Shown here: positions 35,744 to 44,677 of the stretch, one piece after another | Numbering within the stretch: the first letter of the stretch is position 1 | How the letters are laid out: every line of letters starts with the position of its first letter | NCBI RefSeq assembly: GCF_008711325.1 | Contig: NZ_VXDB01000007.1 | Span: 124,001 to 188,000, forward strand | DNA: 64,000 nt | Reading direction: 5' to 3' | DNA from: Roseibium sediminis | GTDB taxonomy: Bacteria; Pseudomonadota; Alphaproteobacteria; Rhizobiales; Stappiaceae | Notes under the pieces: model-generated | Database searches by the model: none | What the model saw: only the letters and a program-made list of their open reading frames with translations | Told to the model about the DNA's origin: nothing | Made by a program: the position numbers and the translations under genes

Positions 35744-37486
35744 TCAGTATCCGAGGGTCAAGGCCCCTTCCCGGCGCGGATCGGACGCCCCCGCCAGCAC
35801 ACCGTCCACCTTCATGATCGACTGGGTTGATCCCATGACGTTCTTCAGCGCCACCTTGTGACCCCGCTCTTCGAGCAGACGGATCGTATCCGGCGAAAGC
35901 CCCTCCTCGACGCGGATTTCATCCGGGAACCATTGATGATGAATGCGAGGGGCGTTGGTCGCCTCGGCAATATTCATCTCGTGATCGATCACGTTCATGA
36001 TGACCTGCAGTGTCGTGGTGATGATCCGGCTACCGCCCGGTGATCCGGTGACCATCAGAACCTTGCCGTCCTTGAAGACAAGGGTCGGGCTCATGGAGGA
36101 CAGCGGCCGCTTGTTTGGCTCCACCGCATTGGCGTCCCCGCCGATCAGGCCGTAGGCATTCGGCACGCCGGGCTTGGCCGAAAAGTCGTCCAGCTCGTTG
36201 TTCAGCAAGACACCTGTCCCATCGGCCGTCATGCCGACGCCATAGGAGAAGTTCAGCGTATAGGTGTTGGAGACCGCGTTGCCATCCTTGTCGACGACGG
36301 AATAGTGTGTCGTCTGATTGCTCTCATAGGGCAGGGGATCGGCGGGCCGTACCTCTTCAGACGGCGTTGCCTTGTCGAGCGAAATCAGCTCCCGCAAGGT
36401 GTCTGCATAGGCCTTGCTGGTCAGACCGGCGACCGGAACGTCCACAAAATCAGGATCTCCCAGATACTCGGACCGGTCAGCATAGGCCCGGCGCATGGCC
36501 TCGGCCATCACGTGGATCGTGTCGGCGGAATTTGCGCCGGTTTCGCGGATGGGAAACCCTTCCAGAATATTGAGGATCTGCACGATATGCGTGCCGCCAG
36601 AAGAGGGAGGCGGCATGGAGGCAACTTCGTGCCCGCGATAGGACCCCGTGACCGGTTTCCGCCAGATAGCGTTGTAGGAAGCAAGGTCTTCACTCGTCAT
36701 GCCACCGCCGGTCGCCTGAACCTTGGCAGCAATCTTTTCCGCAACATCCCCCTTGTAGAAACCGTCGGCTCCGTTTTCCGCAATCTTGCGCAAGGTGGCG
36801 GCAAGATCGGGTTGTTTCAGGACTTCCCCCGCCTGATAGGGCACAAGCCCAGGTTTGTAGAAGATTTTGGCCGTCGCCTCGTCCTGCCCCAGCCTTTCCA
36901 GACGGGCAACAAGGGAGGAGGCAAGGTCCGGCGTCAAGACGATCCCGTCCTCAGCCAGCCGGATGGCCGGTTCCACCAGGTCCGCCCAGCTGACCTTGCC
37001 GCTGCCATGTTTCTTGAAAGCCGCCTCAAAACCGGCAACCGTTCCCGGAACGCCAACGGCGAGACCCGAATAGCGTGACTTTTCCTTGTCTGCATTGCCG
37101 TCAGCGCCAAGGAACATGTCGCGGAACGCAGCAGCCGGGGCCTTCTCGCGGTAATCGAGAGCTTCGGTTTCATTGCTTTCACTGCGATGGATCATCATGA
37201 AACCGCCGCCGCCGAGGTTTCCGGCACGTGGCAGGGTCACTGCAAGGGCAAACCCGGTCGCAATGGCCGCATCAATGGCATTACCGCCCTTTTTCAGGAT
37301 TTCGACACCGACTTCGGTCGCCAGCGCTTCCTGACTTGCCACCATTCCGTTTTCGGCGACAACCGGGTGAAACCTGTCCGCTCCGGATATGATGGCGGTC
37401 TGGGCAAATGTCGTGACAGGCAGGGCAATTGTCAGGGCCCCGGCAAGACACATCGCGCGAAGAGAAAAACTGCGCCTTGTATACAT
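35744..37486 (-). CDS. ggt: gamma-glutamyltransferase
   Basis: 580 residues, the usual proenzyme length. Signal peptide at the N-terminus (FSLRAMCLAGALTIALPVTTFA). The large-subunit part has NAIDAAIATGFALAVTLPRAGNLGGGGFM; the autoprocessing site with nucleophilic Thr is in QTTHYSVVDKDGN, and SMSPTLVFKDGKVLMVTGSPGGSRI is the oxyanion region of the small subunit. GGT cleaves glutathione and other gamma-glutamyl compounds in the periplasm. ATG 37486 follows GGGGAAGCC; upstream frame to 37627 is non-homologous. Confidence 0.95.
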   Translation of the reverse strand: MYTRRSFSLRAMCLAGALTIALPVTTFAQTAIISGADRFHPVVAENGMVASQEALATEVGVEILKKGGNAIDAAIATGFALAVTLPRAGNLGGGGFMMIHRSESNETEALDYREKAPAAAFRDMFLGADGNADKEKSRYSGLAVGVPGTVAGFEAAFKKHGSGKVSWADLVEPAIRLAEDGIVLTPDLASSLVARLERLGQDEATAKIFYKPGLVPYQAGEVLKQPDLAATLRKIAENGADGFYKGDVAEKIAAKVQATGGGMTSEDLASYNAIWRKPVTGSYRGHEVASMPPPSSGGTHIVQILNILEGFPIRETGANSADTIHVMAEAMRRAYADRSEYLGDPDFVDVPVAGLTSKAYADTLRELISLDKATPSEEVRPADPLPYESNQTTHYSVVDKDGNAVSNTYTLNFSYGVGMTADGTGVLLNNELDDFSAKPGVPNAYGLIGGDANAVEPNKRPLSSMSPTLVFKDGKVLMVTGSPGGSRIITTTLQVIMNVIDHEMNIAEATNAPRIHHQWFPDEIRVEEGLSPDTIRLLEERGHKVALKNVMGSTQSIMKVDGVLAGASDPRREGALTLGY

Positions 37487-37698
37487 GGCTTCCCCGGTTC
37501 TTGTGATGAATTGGCATTGTAAAAATGGTGCAGGTCCAATGTGGCCCATGCGGCAGCCTGTTACAATATGCAGATGGCAATCGAACCCATGTCGTTTATC
37601 TGTTGAATTGCGGATTTCCCTTGGCACAACCAGTCGATAAGCTGGTTCAGTACATCATTGGCAAATCGCGAATCGACGCCGCATCTGGGAGAGATGAC

Positions 37699-38031
37699 AT
37701 GAACAAGGTCCGATCAGTCCTGACCATCGGGGCAGCTCTCTGTTTGATGGGCACCGGCCTTTCCCTTCCCGCGCACGCCGCAGATGAAGCCAACGGCAAG
37801 GCGCTTGCCCTCAAATGGTGCGCGGCCTGCCATGTGGTTGCCGAGGATCAGGACATCGTCTCCGGCGCCAGCCTGCCAAGCTTCTTCGATGTTGCCAATG
37901 GCGGTGCTTACACCGAAGAAAGCCTCAAGACCTTTCTGGCCGACCCGCATCCAAAGATGCCCGACATGGCGCTGACCAATTTCGAAATCGCCGATCTCGC
38001 CCGCTACATCCTCTCCCTGAAGGAAGATTGA
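37699..38031 (+). CDS. periplasmic c-type cytochrome
   Basis: 110 residues. Signal peptide (VRSVLTIGAALCLMGTGLSL, PAHAAD), then a single heme-binding CAACH at residues 41-45, with a Met (PKMPDMALT) near residue 85-90 as distal ligand. The ending ADLARYILSLKED is typical of class I cytochromes c. It probably shuttles electrons in the periplasm; its partner is unknown. ATG 37699 has a GGGAGAG site. The ccm maturation genes are at 61577 onward. Confidence 0.88.
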   Translation: MNKVRSVLTIGAALCLMGTGLSLPAHAADEANGKALALKWCAACHVVAEDQDIVSGASLPSFFDVANGGAYTEESLKTFLADPHPKMPDMALTNFEIADLARYILSLKED

Positions 38032-38113
38032 GCCTCAGCTCTTGAGAATATTCGAGGATGGATCACTTGCGTCGGACGTGATAACGGGTCGGCAAAGGAA
38101 GGTTTTTCCCGCA

Positions 38114-38515
38114 ATGACGATACCCTCGTGTCCCTGCAAATCCGGTCGCCCTTTTGCCGAGTGCTGCTCGCCGTTTCTGGAAGCAGAGCGGCTGCCGGAT
38201 ACGGCCCAGCAGCTGATGCGCTCGCGCTATAGCGCCTTTGCAACGGGCAAGATTTCCTATCTGAAGGAAACACTCTGGCCGAAATACCAGCCCGAGTTCG
38301 ACTTTGCGGCAACCGCCAACTGGGCGGCGGAAAACCACTGGTCCGGGCTGGATATTCTCAGGGTGGAAAAGGGTGATGCCGGGGATCGTGAGGGAACGGT
38401 CCTTTTTGAGGCGAAATACCTGACAGGCGGCACTCTCAAGACCCATCGGGAGCTTAGCCGGTTTCGCCGGAAATCCGGTCGCTGGTACTATGTCGAGGCG
38501 CTTCCGGAGGCCTGA
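38114..38515 (+). CDS. YchJ family protein (UPF0225, SEC-C type motif)
   Basis: 133 residues. The zinc motif CPCKSGRPFAECCSPFL (CxC-x8-CC) at the N-terminus is that of SEC-C domains; MRSRYSAFATGKISYLKETLWP follows as in YchJ. The domain after it has an NTF2-like fold in this family. The function is unknown. ATG 38114 follows a weak site. It converges with dnaE2. Confidence 0.87.
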   Translation: MTIPSCPCKSGRPFAECCSPFLEAERLPDTAQQLMRSRYSAFATGKISYLKETLWPKYQPEFDFAATANWAAENHWSGLDILRVEKGDAGDREGTVLFEAKYLTGGTLKTHRELSRFRRKSGRWYYVEALPEA

Positions 38516-38567
38516 ACTCCGCCCCGCGTGACGGCCCAACCTGTCTGGCATCCCTACCTGTCTTGCA

Positions 38568-41500
38568 TCAATGAAAGTTCCGCCCGCCGGGCAAGGCCTT
38601 GAGCTTCTCCGGCTTTAACCGGGCAACGTCCTGACGCAGTTCCGGCACCTCGCGCACCAGCTGCGCCAGACGACTGGCCGGCTTGATCTTTTCAGACAGT
38701 TCGATCACCGGGCGCCTGACCTCGTCAGCATGGGCAAGTCCCGCCTGAGGCATCCCGGCTGCGGCAAGCGACATATCCGACAGATTGGCCATGAGCGGGG
38801 TGGCATCCTCCACATGATCGGCAACCACATGAATGACCCCGGCTTCCGATTGCAGGCGGCCCCGCACCTTCAGGAAGCGGCAGCCAAGCACCAGCGGGCG
38901 GTATCTTTCAAAAACCTTTGGCCAGACAATCACATTGGCGATACCGCCTTCATCTTCCAAAGTGACAAAGATCACGCCCTTGGCTGAGCCGGGCCGCTGG
39001 CGCACCAGCACAAGCCCGGCAACGGTGACGATCCGTCCCGATGGCACCCGGTCCAGCTGCAGGCAAGGCAGAACCCCCTGCTGGCGAAGGCCAGGCCGCA
39101 CAAAGGCAACCGGATGCGCCTTCAGGGAGAGGCTGAGCGTCTGGTAATCCGCCATGACATGCGCGCCCGGAGGCATGGCCGGCAGATCTGCGTCCGGCTC
39201 GGGCCGCAAGTCACCCGCCTCAGCCGTATCGAACAGGGGAAGGCGATCCTGAAGCTTGCCACGCTCCAGCCCCTGCGCTGCCCAGACTGCAGCCCGTCGG
39301 TCCAGCCCGAGCGATCGAAAGGCGTCCGCTTCCGCCAGTTTCAGGATCACCGGACGCCCAAGCCCCGTGCGCAGCCAGAGATCACGAACAGAATCATACC
39401 CCCTTCCCCGAAGGGCGACCAACTGTTCCATGTCGTCCTGCCGCACGCCCTTGATGGAGCGGAAACCAAGGCGCACTGCCTTGTCGGAACGGATGGTGTG
39501 CCGCATGTCGCAATGTCTTGGATGCAGACGACCCGCCGCCGGGCTTCCCGGTTCAAGGATCGCATCCCAGCCCGACAGGTTGATATCCACCTCGCGCACA
39601 TCCACCCCATGCTCGCGCGCATCGCGCACCAGCTGGGCAGGGGCATAAAACCCCATGGGCTGGGAGTTCAAAAGCGCAGCACAAAAGACATCCGGGTAGC
39701 GCGCCTTGATCCAGGACGAGGCATAGACCAGAAGCGCAAAGCTTGCCGCGTGGCTTTCGGGAAAGCCATATTCGCCGAAGCCCTCGATCTGGCGAAAGCA
39801 CCGCTCGGCAAAGTCCCGGTCATAGCCGTTTTTCGCCATACCCTCGATCATCTTGGTCTGGAAGGTGCCGATGGTGCCCACCCGCCGGAAGGTGGCCATG
39901 GCCCGCCGCAACCGGTCTGCCTCGCCGGGCGTGAAACCCGCTGCCACGATGGCGATCTTCATCGCCTGCTCCTGAAAGAGCGGCACCCCCATGGTCTTGC
40001 CGAGAACCTCTTCCAGCTCGCGGCTTGGATAGGTGACCTTCTCCAACCCCTGCCTGCGGCGCAGATAGGGATGCACCATGTCGCCCTGAATGGGGCCGGG
40101 GCGCACAATCGCCACCTCGATCACAAGGTCATAGAACGCGCGCGGCCTCAGGCGCGGCAGCATGGTCATCTGGGCCCGGCTTTCGATCTGAAAGACGCCA
40201 ACCGTATCCGCCCTGCAAATCATGTCGTATACAGCCTCCTCCTCGGCCGGGATGCTGGAGACCGTCAAATCCAGCCCATAGTCGACCGACAGCATGTCGA
40301 GCGCCTTGCGGATGGCCGACAACATGCCGAGGGCCAGCACGTCGATCTTCAAAATTCCAAGGGAATCAAGGTCATCCTTGTCCCATTCGATGACCGTCCG
40401 GTCTTCCATGGCCGCATTCTGGATCGGCACCACTTCATCGAGCCGCCCTTTGGTAATCACAAAGCCGCCGACATGCTGGGAGAGGTGCCGGGGAAACCCG
40501 ATCAGGGTTTTGACCAGATCCATCATCTGCACCAGCATGGGATCTGACGGATCAAGCCCGGCCTCGCGCACCTGAGCGTCACTGGCGGCGGAACTGGAGT
40601 GCCCCCAGACGGTGCCGGACAAAGCCCCGATGGCATCCTCCGACAGACCAAAAACCTTGCCGACCTCCCGCAGGGCCGAGCGGGTCCGGTAGGTAATCAC
40701 GGTGGCCGCAAGCCCTGCCCGTTCCCGGCCATATTTCTCGTAGATGTACTGGATCACCTCCTCCCGCCGCTCATGTTCGAAATCAACATCGATATCAGGA
40801 GGTTCGCGTCGTTCCGGCGAGATGAAGCGCTCGAAAAGAAGGTCGGCCCTCTCCGGATCGACCTCCGTGATGCCGAGACAGAAACAGACGGCGGAATTGG
40901 CCGCCGATCCCCGTCCCTGACACAGGATACCCCGGCTGCGGGCAAAGCGGACAATGTCATAAACGGTCAGGAAATACGGCGCGTACTCAAGCTCTGCGAC
41001 AAGGTGAAGCTCGTGCGCAATGGCCTTTTTCACCTTGTCCGGCGCCCCGCCCGGATAACGCTGGCGCACGCCTTCCGCTGTCAACCGTTCCAGTTCCGCC
41101 TGTGGTGTCGCGCTCTCCCCACAGGGTTCCTCGGGATATTCATAGGCCAGGTCATCAAGGGAAAACCGAAGCTCCTCCAGCAGGGTCAGGCTTTCCCGCA
41201 AGGCTTGGGGGAGGCAATCGAACAGGCGGTCCATTTCCTCCGCCCCCTTCAGATAGCGCTCCGCATTGGCTTCAAGGCTGCGTCCCGCCGTTTCCAGTCG
41301 CTCATGCAGACGAATACAGGTCAGGACATCCTGCAAGGGGCGACGTTCGGCAACATGATAAAGAACATCATTGGTAGCCAGCAGCGGCACGCCCGCCTTC
41401 CCGGCAAGCATACGTGCCAGATCCAGTCGCCGCCGGTCAGCGCCGCCACGCGGCAGGGAAACGGCAAGGCGCAGATCAGACCCCAACCGGTCTTTCAAGG

Positions 41501-41933
41501 ACAACAACATGGCCTTGACCGTGTCAGGTCGGGGCAGACCTGCAGGCAGGACGAGGGCAGCGGCACAGCCCTTGCCCAGCAGCTCCAGATCCTCCTGCAC
41601 GAGATGGCAGCTGCCCTTTTCCGCTCGCCGGTTGCCAACGGTCAAAAGGCGGGTCAGCCGACCGTACCCCTCCCTGTGTTTCGGCCAGACCAGAAGGTCC
41701 GGTGTCCCGTCCAGAAAGGCAAGGCGGCAGCCGGGCACAAAGGCAAGGCCAACCTCCTTGGCCGCCATATGGGCCCGCACCACCCCGGCCATGGAGTTTC
41801 GGTCGCACAGGCCAAGTGCTTCCAGCCCGAGGGCAGATGCCGTCATCGCCAGCTCTTCGGGGTGGGAGGCCCCATGCAGGAAGGAGAAATTGCTGGCCGT
41901 GCACAGTTCGGCAAAGCGGGTCTCCCCGATCAT
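38568..41933 (-). CDS. dnaE2: error-prone DNA polymerase DnaE2 (ImuC)
   Basis: 1121 residues. PHP domain at the N-terminus (FSFLHGASHPEELAMTASAL), polymerase catalytic Asp residues in PPDIDVDFEHERREEV near residue 395, helix-hairpin-helix region, and an OB domain near residue 985 (VTVAGLVLVRQRPGSAKGV). It lacks the C-terminal beta-clamp tail of DnaE1. It extends damaged templates together with ImuA and ImuB. ATG 41933 overlaps the imuB stop as ATGA (41930-41933), so translation is coupled. Confidence 0.96.
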   Translation of the reverse strand: MIGETRFAELCTASNFSFLHGASHPEELAMTASALGLEALGLCDRNSMAGVVRAHMAAKEVGLAFVPGCRLAFLDGTPDLLVWPKHREGYGRLTRLLTVGNRRAEKGSCHLVQEDLELLGKGCAAALVLPAGLPRPDTVKAMLLSLKDRLGSDLRLAVSLPRGGADRRRLDLARMLAGKAGVPLLATNDVLYHVAERRPLQDVLTCIRLHERLETAGRSLEANAERYLKGAEEMDRLFDCLPQALRESLTLLEELRFSLDDLAYEYPEEPCGESATPQAELERLTAEGVRQRYPGGAPDKVKKAIAHELHLVAELEYAPYFLTVYDIVRFARSRGILCQGRGSAANSAVCFCLGITEVDPERADLLFERFISPERREPPDIDVDFEHERREEVIQYIYEKYGRERAGLAATVITYRTRSALREVGKVFGLSEDAIGALSGTVWGHSSSAASDAQVREAGLDPSDPMLVQMMDLVKTLIGFPRHLSQHVGGFVITKGRLDEVVPIQNAAMEDRTVIEWDKDDLDSLGILKIDVLALGMLSAIRKALDMLSVDYGLDLTVSSIPAEEEAVYDMICRADTVGVFQIESRAQMTMLPRLRPRAFYDLVIEVAIVRPGPIQGDMVHPYLRRRQGLEKVTYPSRELEEVLGKTMGVPLFQEQAMKIAIVAAGFTPGEADRLRRAMATFRRVGTIGTFQTKMIEGMAKNGYDRDFAERCFRQIEGFGEYGFPESHAASFALLVYASSWIKARYPDVFCAALLNSQPMGFYAPAQLVRDAREHGVDVREVDINLSGWDAILEPGSPAAGRLHPRHCDMRHTIRSDKAVRLGFRSIKGVRQDDMEQLVALRGRGYDSVRDLWLRTGLGRPVILKLAEADAFRSLGLDRRAAVWAAQGLERGKLQDRLPLFDTAEAGDLRPEPDADLPAMPPGAHVMADYQTLSLSLKAHPVAFVRPGLRQQGVLPCLQLDRVPSGRIVTVAGLVLVRQRPGSAKGVIFVTLEDEGGIANVIVWPKVFERYRPLVLGCRFLKVRGRLQSEAGVIHVVADHVEDATPLMANLSDMSLAAAGMPQAGLAHADEVRRPVIELSEKIKPASRLAQLVREVPELRQDVARLKPEKLKALPGGRNFH

Positions 41934-43633
41934 GCGAAGATCCCCTGAAGATACCAGCACGGCGCCGTCGTCTCGCGGGCATAAAGCCCTTCGCGGTAGA
42001 GCCAGAAGCGCCGACCGTCCTCATCCTCGATCCGGAAATAGTCTCGCGTGACCGCCTGTCGCTGCGGGTCAGGCGCATCCGGCGCACCCATCCACCAGGG
42101 CGGAGCAATGCGCTCCGGCCCCTCGGACCGCACCACCTTGTAGAGCACCCGCCGCCAGCGAAACCGCAAGGGAGGGCCTTCCGGCACCATCGCCACCGCT
42201 TCGACAGGTTCGGCAGGGTCGATCAGGCGCAAGGGCCTCTCAAGGGGAAGCTCCAGCGGCAATTCCTGCCAATGCGCCTCGACAACCGGGTCAGCACCGG
42301 AAACAAGGTTTTCCGTCCCTTCCTTGCCAAGGCCGAAATCATCCCCGCCAAACCCTACCCAGGACAAGGCGTCCTCACGCGCAAGGGCTGCGGGAACAAA
42401 ACCTGTCTGGCTTTCCGGCAAATGACGGTTCACGGGCAGGAACCGGGTCACCCGGTCGATGCCAAGCCGCGCCCCAAGGCGATCAATCAGACCGGCAAGG
42501 TCTGCCTCGCTGCCCTGCTCGCTGCCTGTCGACAGGGTCAACTGTTCAGCACTTGCCGTCTCGGCCTCGATAATGGCGAGCCGGATCAGGTCATAACCAT
42601 AGCCGGCATCGAGCACGCTCTCGTCCGTTTTGAGTTTTTCGGCAAAAAGGGCGAGAACGCGCCTGGGATCACGCAAGGGGCGGCTGGTGCCGACCACGAC
42701 ACGCTGTACGGCGCCGTCCACCCGAAAGAGCGCCAGCTCGAACACCCGTCCGCCCTCGCAGCGCCGCTCCAGCGCCCCGGCCACCTGACCCGCAAGGGAC
42801 AAGAGCACCGCCTGCACATCTTCCATGCGGCCAATCGGTTCGAAAAAACGCCGTTCCGCCACCACAAAGGGCGCGGCGAACCGCGGTGAGATCGGTTGTT
42901 TCTCCCGACCCAAAGCCTGATCCAGACGCTGCACGAGCTCCAGCCCGAACCGGTTTGCAAGGGGCGCACGCGGCCGGTCGCAGATTGCCCCGATTGTTGC
43001 AAGTCCGACCCGTTCCAACCCTTCCGCTGCTGCCTCGGCAATGCGCAGCGCGCGAACCGGCAGGTTTACAAGGGCAGCACGCTCTTCTCCCGAAGGAACA
43101 CAGCCTCCCATGCCGAACCGGGTTATCGCCCAGGCTGCCCCCGGTGTGTCCGCAACGGCCCCGCAAACTGCAAAACCCTGACGGGTCAGACGATCCTGCA
43201 CGTCAGCAAGAAGCGCCTCTTCCCCGTCAAAGAGATGCGCGCAACCGGTAATGTCCAGAATGAGGCCATCCTCGCCATCCAGCGCCACAAGCGGCGTGTA
43301 GCGATCACACCAGTCGGCCAGCCGCTCCAGCAGCATCCGGTCCTGCTCGGGTGCGGCCGGTTCGACAAGCAGATGGGGAACGCGCGCGCGCGCATCGGCG
43401 AGATTCTCGCCCGGTTTCAGGCCCAGCGCCCGCGCCATGCGGTTGACGGAGACGAGGCGCTGAACGTTGCCAGTCTTGTCGGCAACGGCAAAGGGTGGCT
43501 CAACCGCTTCCGCCGAAGCCTGCCCGGCCGGAGGCCGCATCGCCGAATTGAGGCGTCTCAGGATCCTGTTGACCGGCAGGTCCGGAAACCAGAGCGAGAG
43601 CACGCGCTGGCGCAGCAAATTGTCCCGTCTCAT
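41930..43633 (-). CDS. imuB: ImuB, inactive Y-family polymerase-like protein
   Basis: 567 residues. A Y-family fold with LSLWFPDLPVNRILRR at the start, DGLILDITGCAHLFDGEEALL near residue 130 and a helix-hairpin-helix region after residue 185. ImuB proteins keep the clamp-binding platform but lack full polymerase catalytic acids and bring DnaE2 and ImuA to the beta clamp. The start ATG 43633 lies inside the imuA frame (134-base overlap). Middle gene of imuA-imuB-dnaE2. Confidence 0.92.
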   Translation of the reverse strand: MRRDNLLRQRVLSLWFPDLPVNRILRRLNSAMRPPAGQASAEAVEPPFAVADKTGNVQRLVSVNRMARALGLKPGENLADARARVPHLLVEPAAPEQDRMLLERLADWCDRYTPLVALDGEDGLILDITGCAHLFDGEEALLADVQDRLTRQGFAVCGAVADTPGAAWAITRFGMGGCVPSGEERAALVNLPVRALRIAEAAAEGLERVGLATIGAICDRPRAPLANRFGLELVQRLDQALGREKQPISPRFAAPFVVAERRFFEPIGRMEDVQAVLLSLAGQVAGALERRCEGGRVFELALFRVDGAVQRVVVGTSRPLRDPRRVLALFAEKLKTDESVLDAGYGYDLIRLAIIEAETASAEQLTLSTGSEQGSEADLAGLIDRLGARLGIDRVTRFLPVNRHLPESQTGFVPAALAREDALSWVGFGGDDFGLGKEGTENLVSGADPVVEAHWQELPLELPLERPLRLIDPAEPVEAVAMVPEGPPLRFRWRRVLYKVVRSEGPERIAPPWWMGAPDAPDPQRQAVTRDYFRIEDEDGRRFWLYREGLYARETTAPCWYLQGIFA

Positions 43634-44450
43634 GGTTCCACTCCAGATCTAAGTTACCGGATCGGCCTTCCCGATTGCGTGTCAAACTCACCATCCACCC
43701 CGGCCTGCCGACCGCCTCATGCGGGCCATGCCGCAAGAGATCTGGTCCCTGCGACGCGCGCGGCGAGATGCACCAGCGCGTCAGGGCTGCTGTCGGCTCC
43801 TGCGCAACCCCGTGGCGCAGCAACAGCACCGGCACGTTGCTGGTCTGCGCCCGCAACAGCAAACGGCGGGTTGCTGTGAGATCAAGGATCCGGTTCATGC
43901 CCTGCACCTCGCCCAGAACGGCGGCCAGCGACGAACATCGCGCCCCTTCCTCCAGCCCCCAGAGGACATCCTCCATCCGGCGTGGAAACACGGCCACAAC
44001 GCGGCGCGGATCGAGTCCGAACTGCAGAAGCCCCGGACCGTGAAACCGTCCTTCCTCGCGAAGAACCTCGGGGCCAGCAACCCAAAGGACCATGCCTTTT
44101 CGCTGCCGCATGATCCTTGCCAGAAGCGCAAGGGCAAAGCCGGAGACAGCCCCGCAATCCCGACTCTGTTCGCCCACCACCTCATGCAGCGTGTCAAGGC
44201 GCAGGGCATAGTCGCGAAACACCGCATCAAGGGCCTCGATGCCAAACCTGAGACGCAAGGCTTCCGCATCTGCCCCTTGAGAAAAGACCGGCCCCTGCTT
44301 CATGGCGGCGGAGACAGGGGCCGGATCAAACCGCGCCTCGGAGGGGAGGCGACCCTCCAGATCCGCAATGCGGCGGCGCAGTTCACAAAGGCGGTCGCGC
44401 TGATCTGCCCGTTTTTGGAAACCCTGGTGCACGTCAGTTCCAGTCAGCAC
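43500..44450 (-). CDS. imuA: ImuA, RecA/SulA-like mutasome protein
   Basis: Up to 316 residues. A RecA-like but Walker-poor fold: RDRLCELRRRIADLEG at the N-terminus, GFALALLARIMRQRKGMVLWV and GLDPRRVVAVFPRRMEDVLWGLEEGAR in the core. ImuA inhibits or interacts with RecA and works with ImuB and DnaE2. GTG 44450 is 5 bases from the LexA box; GTG 44432, with TGGA upstream, is an equally good start (310 residues). The final 44 codons overlap imuB in another frame and exceed the usual ImuA end after NLDLEWNHETG. Confidence 0.85.
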   Translation of the reverse strand: MLTGTDVHQGFQKRADQRDRLCELRRRIADLEGRLPSEARFDPAPVSAAMKQGPVFSQGADAEALRLRFGIEALDAVFRDYALRLDTLHEVVGEQSRDCGAVSGFALALLARIMRQRKGMVLWVAGPEVLREEGRFHGPGLLQFGLDPRRVVAVFPRRMEDVLWGLEEGARCSSLAAVLGEVQGMNRILDLTATRRLLLRAQTSNVPVLLLRHGVAQEPTAALTRWCISPRASQGPDLLRHGPHEAVGRPGWMVSLTRNREGRSGNLDLEWNHETGQFAAPARALALVSGPAGQQDPETPQFGDAASGRAGFGGSG

Positions 44451-44454
44451 AAAT

Positions 44455-44469
44455 GTTCTCTATTTGTTC
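44455..44469 (-). promoter_or_regulatory. LexA-binding site (SOS box) of imuA-imuB-dnaE2
   Basis: GTTC at 44455-44458 and GTTC at 44466-44469 are separated by exactly 7 bases (TCTATTT). This is the alphaproteobacterial LexA consensus GTTC-N7-GTTC, and it lies just upstream of imuA, where it would repress the mutasome until DNA damage. Confidence 0.93.
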
Positions 44470-44677
44470 TAATTGATTCCGGAACTTTGCCTGCGAGTCA
44501 AGCGCCTTCTGATCCCGTGTTTCAAATGCTTGCTCCCCGCGTTTGATTTCGCCAGCACCTCCTTAGCCTTCACACAGCTTTGATCACGCAAGCTCCGAAA
44601 AAGACACGCACAGGTAAAATCTTAAGAGAGCCGTGTCATAAATACGCAGTGAAAAACAAAGGTTTCAGGAACCTCGC

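Noticed and set aside
39114-41948. Long plus-strand ORFs opposite dnaE2.
   Set aside because: Antisense shadows of a GC-rich gene; DnaE2 motifs are intact on the minus strand.
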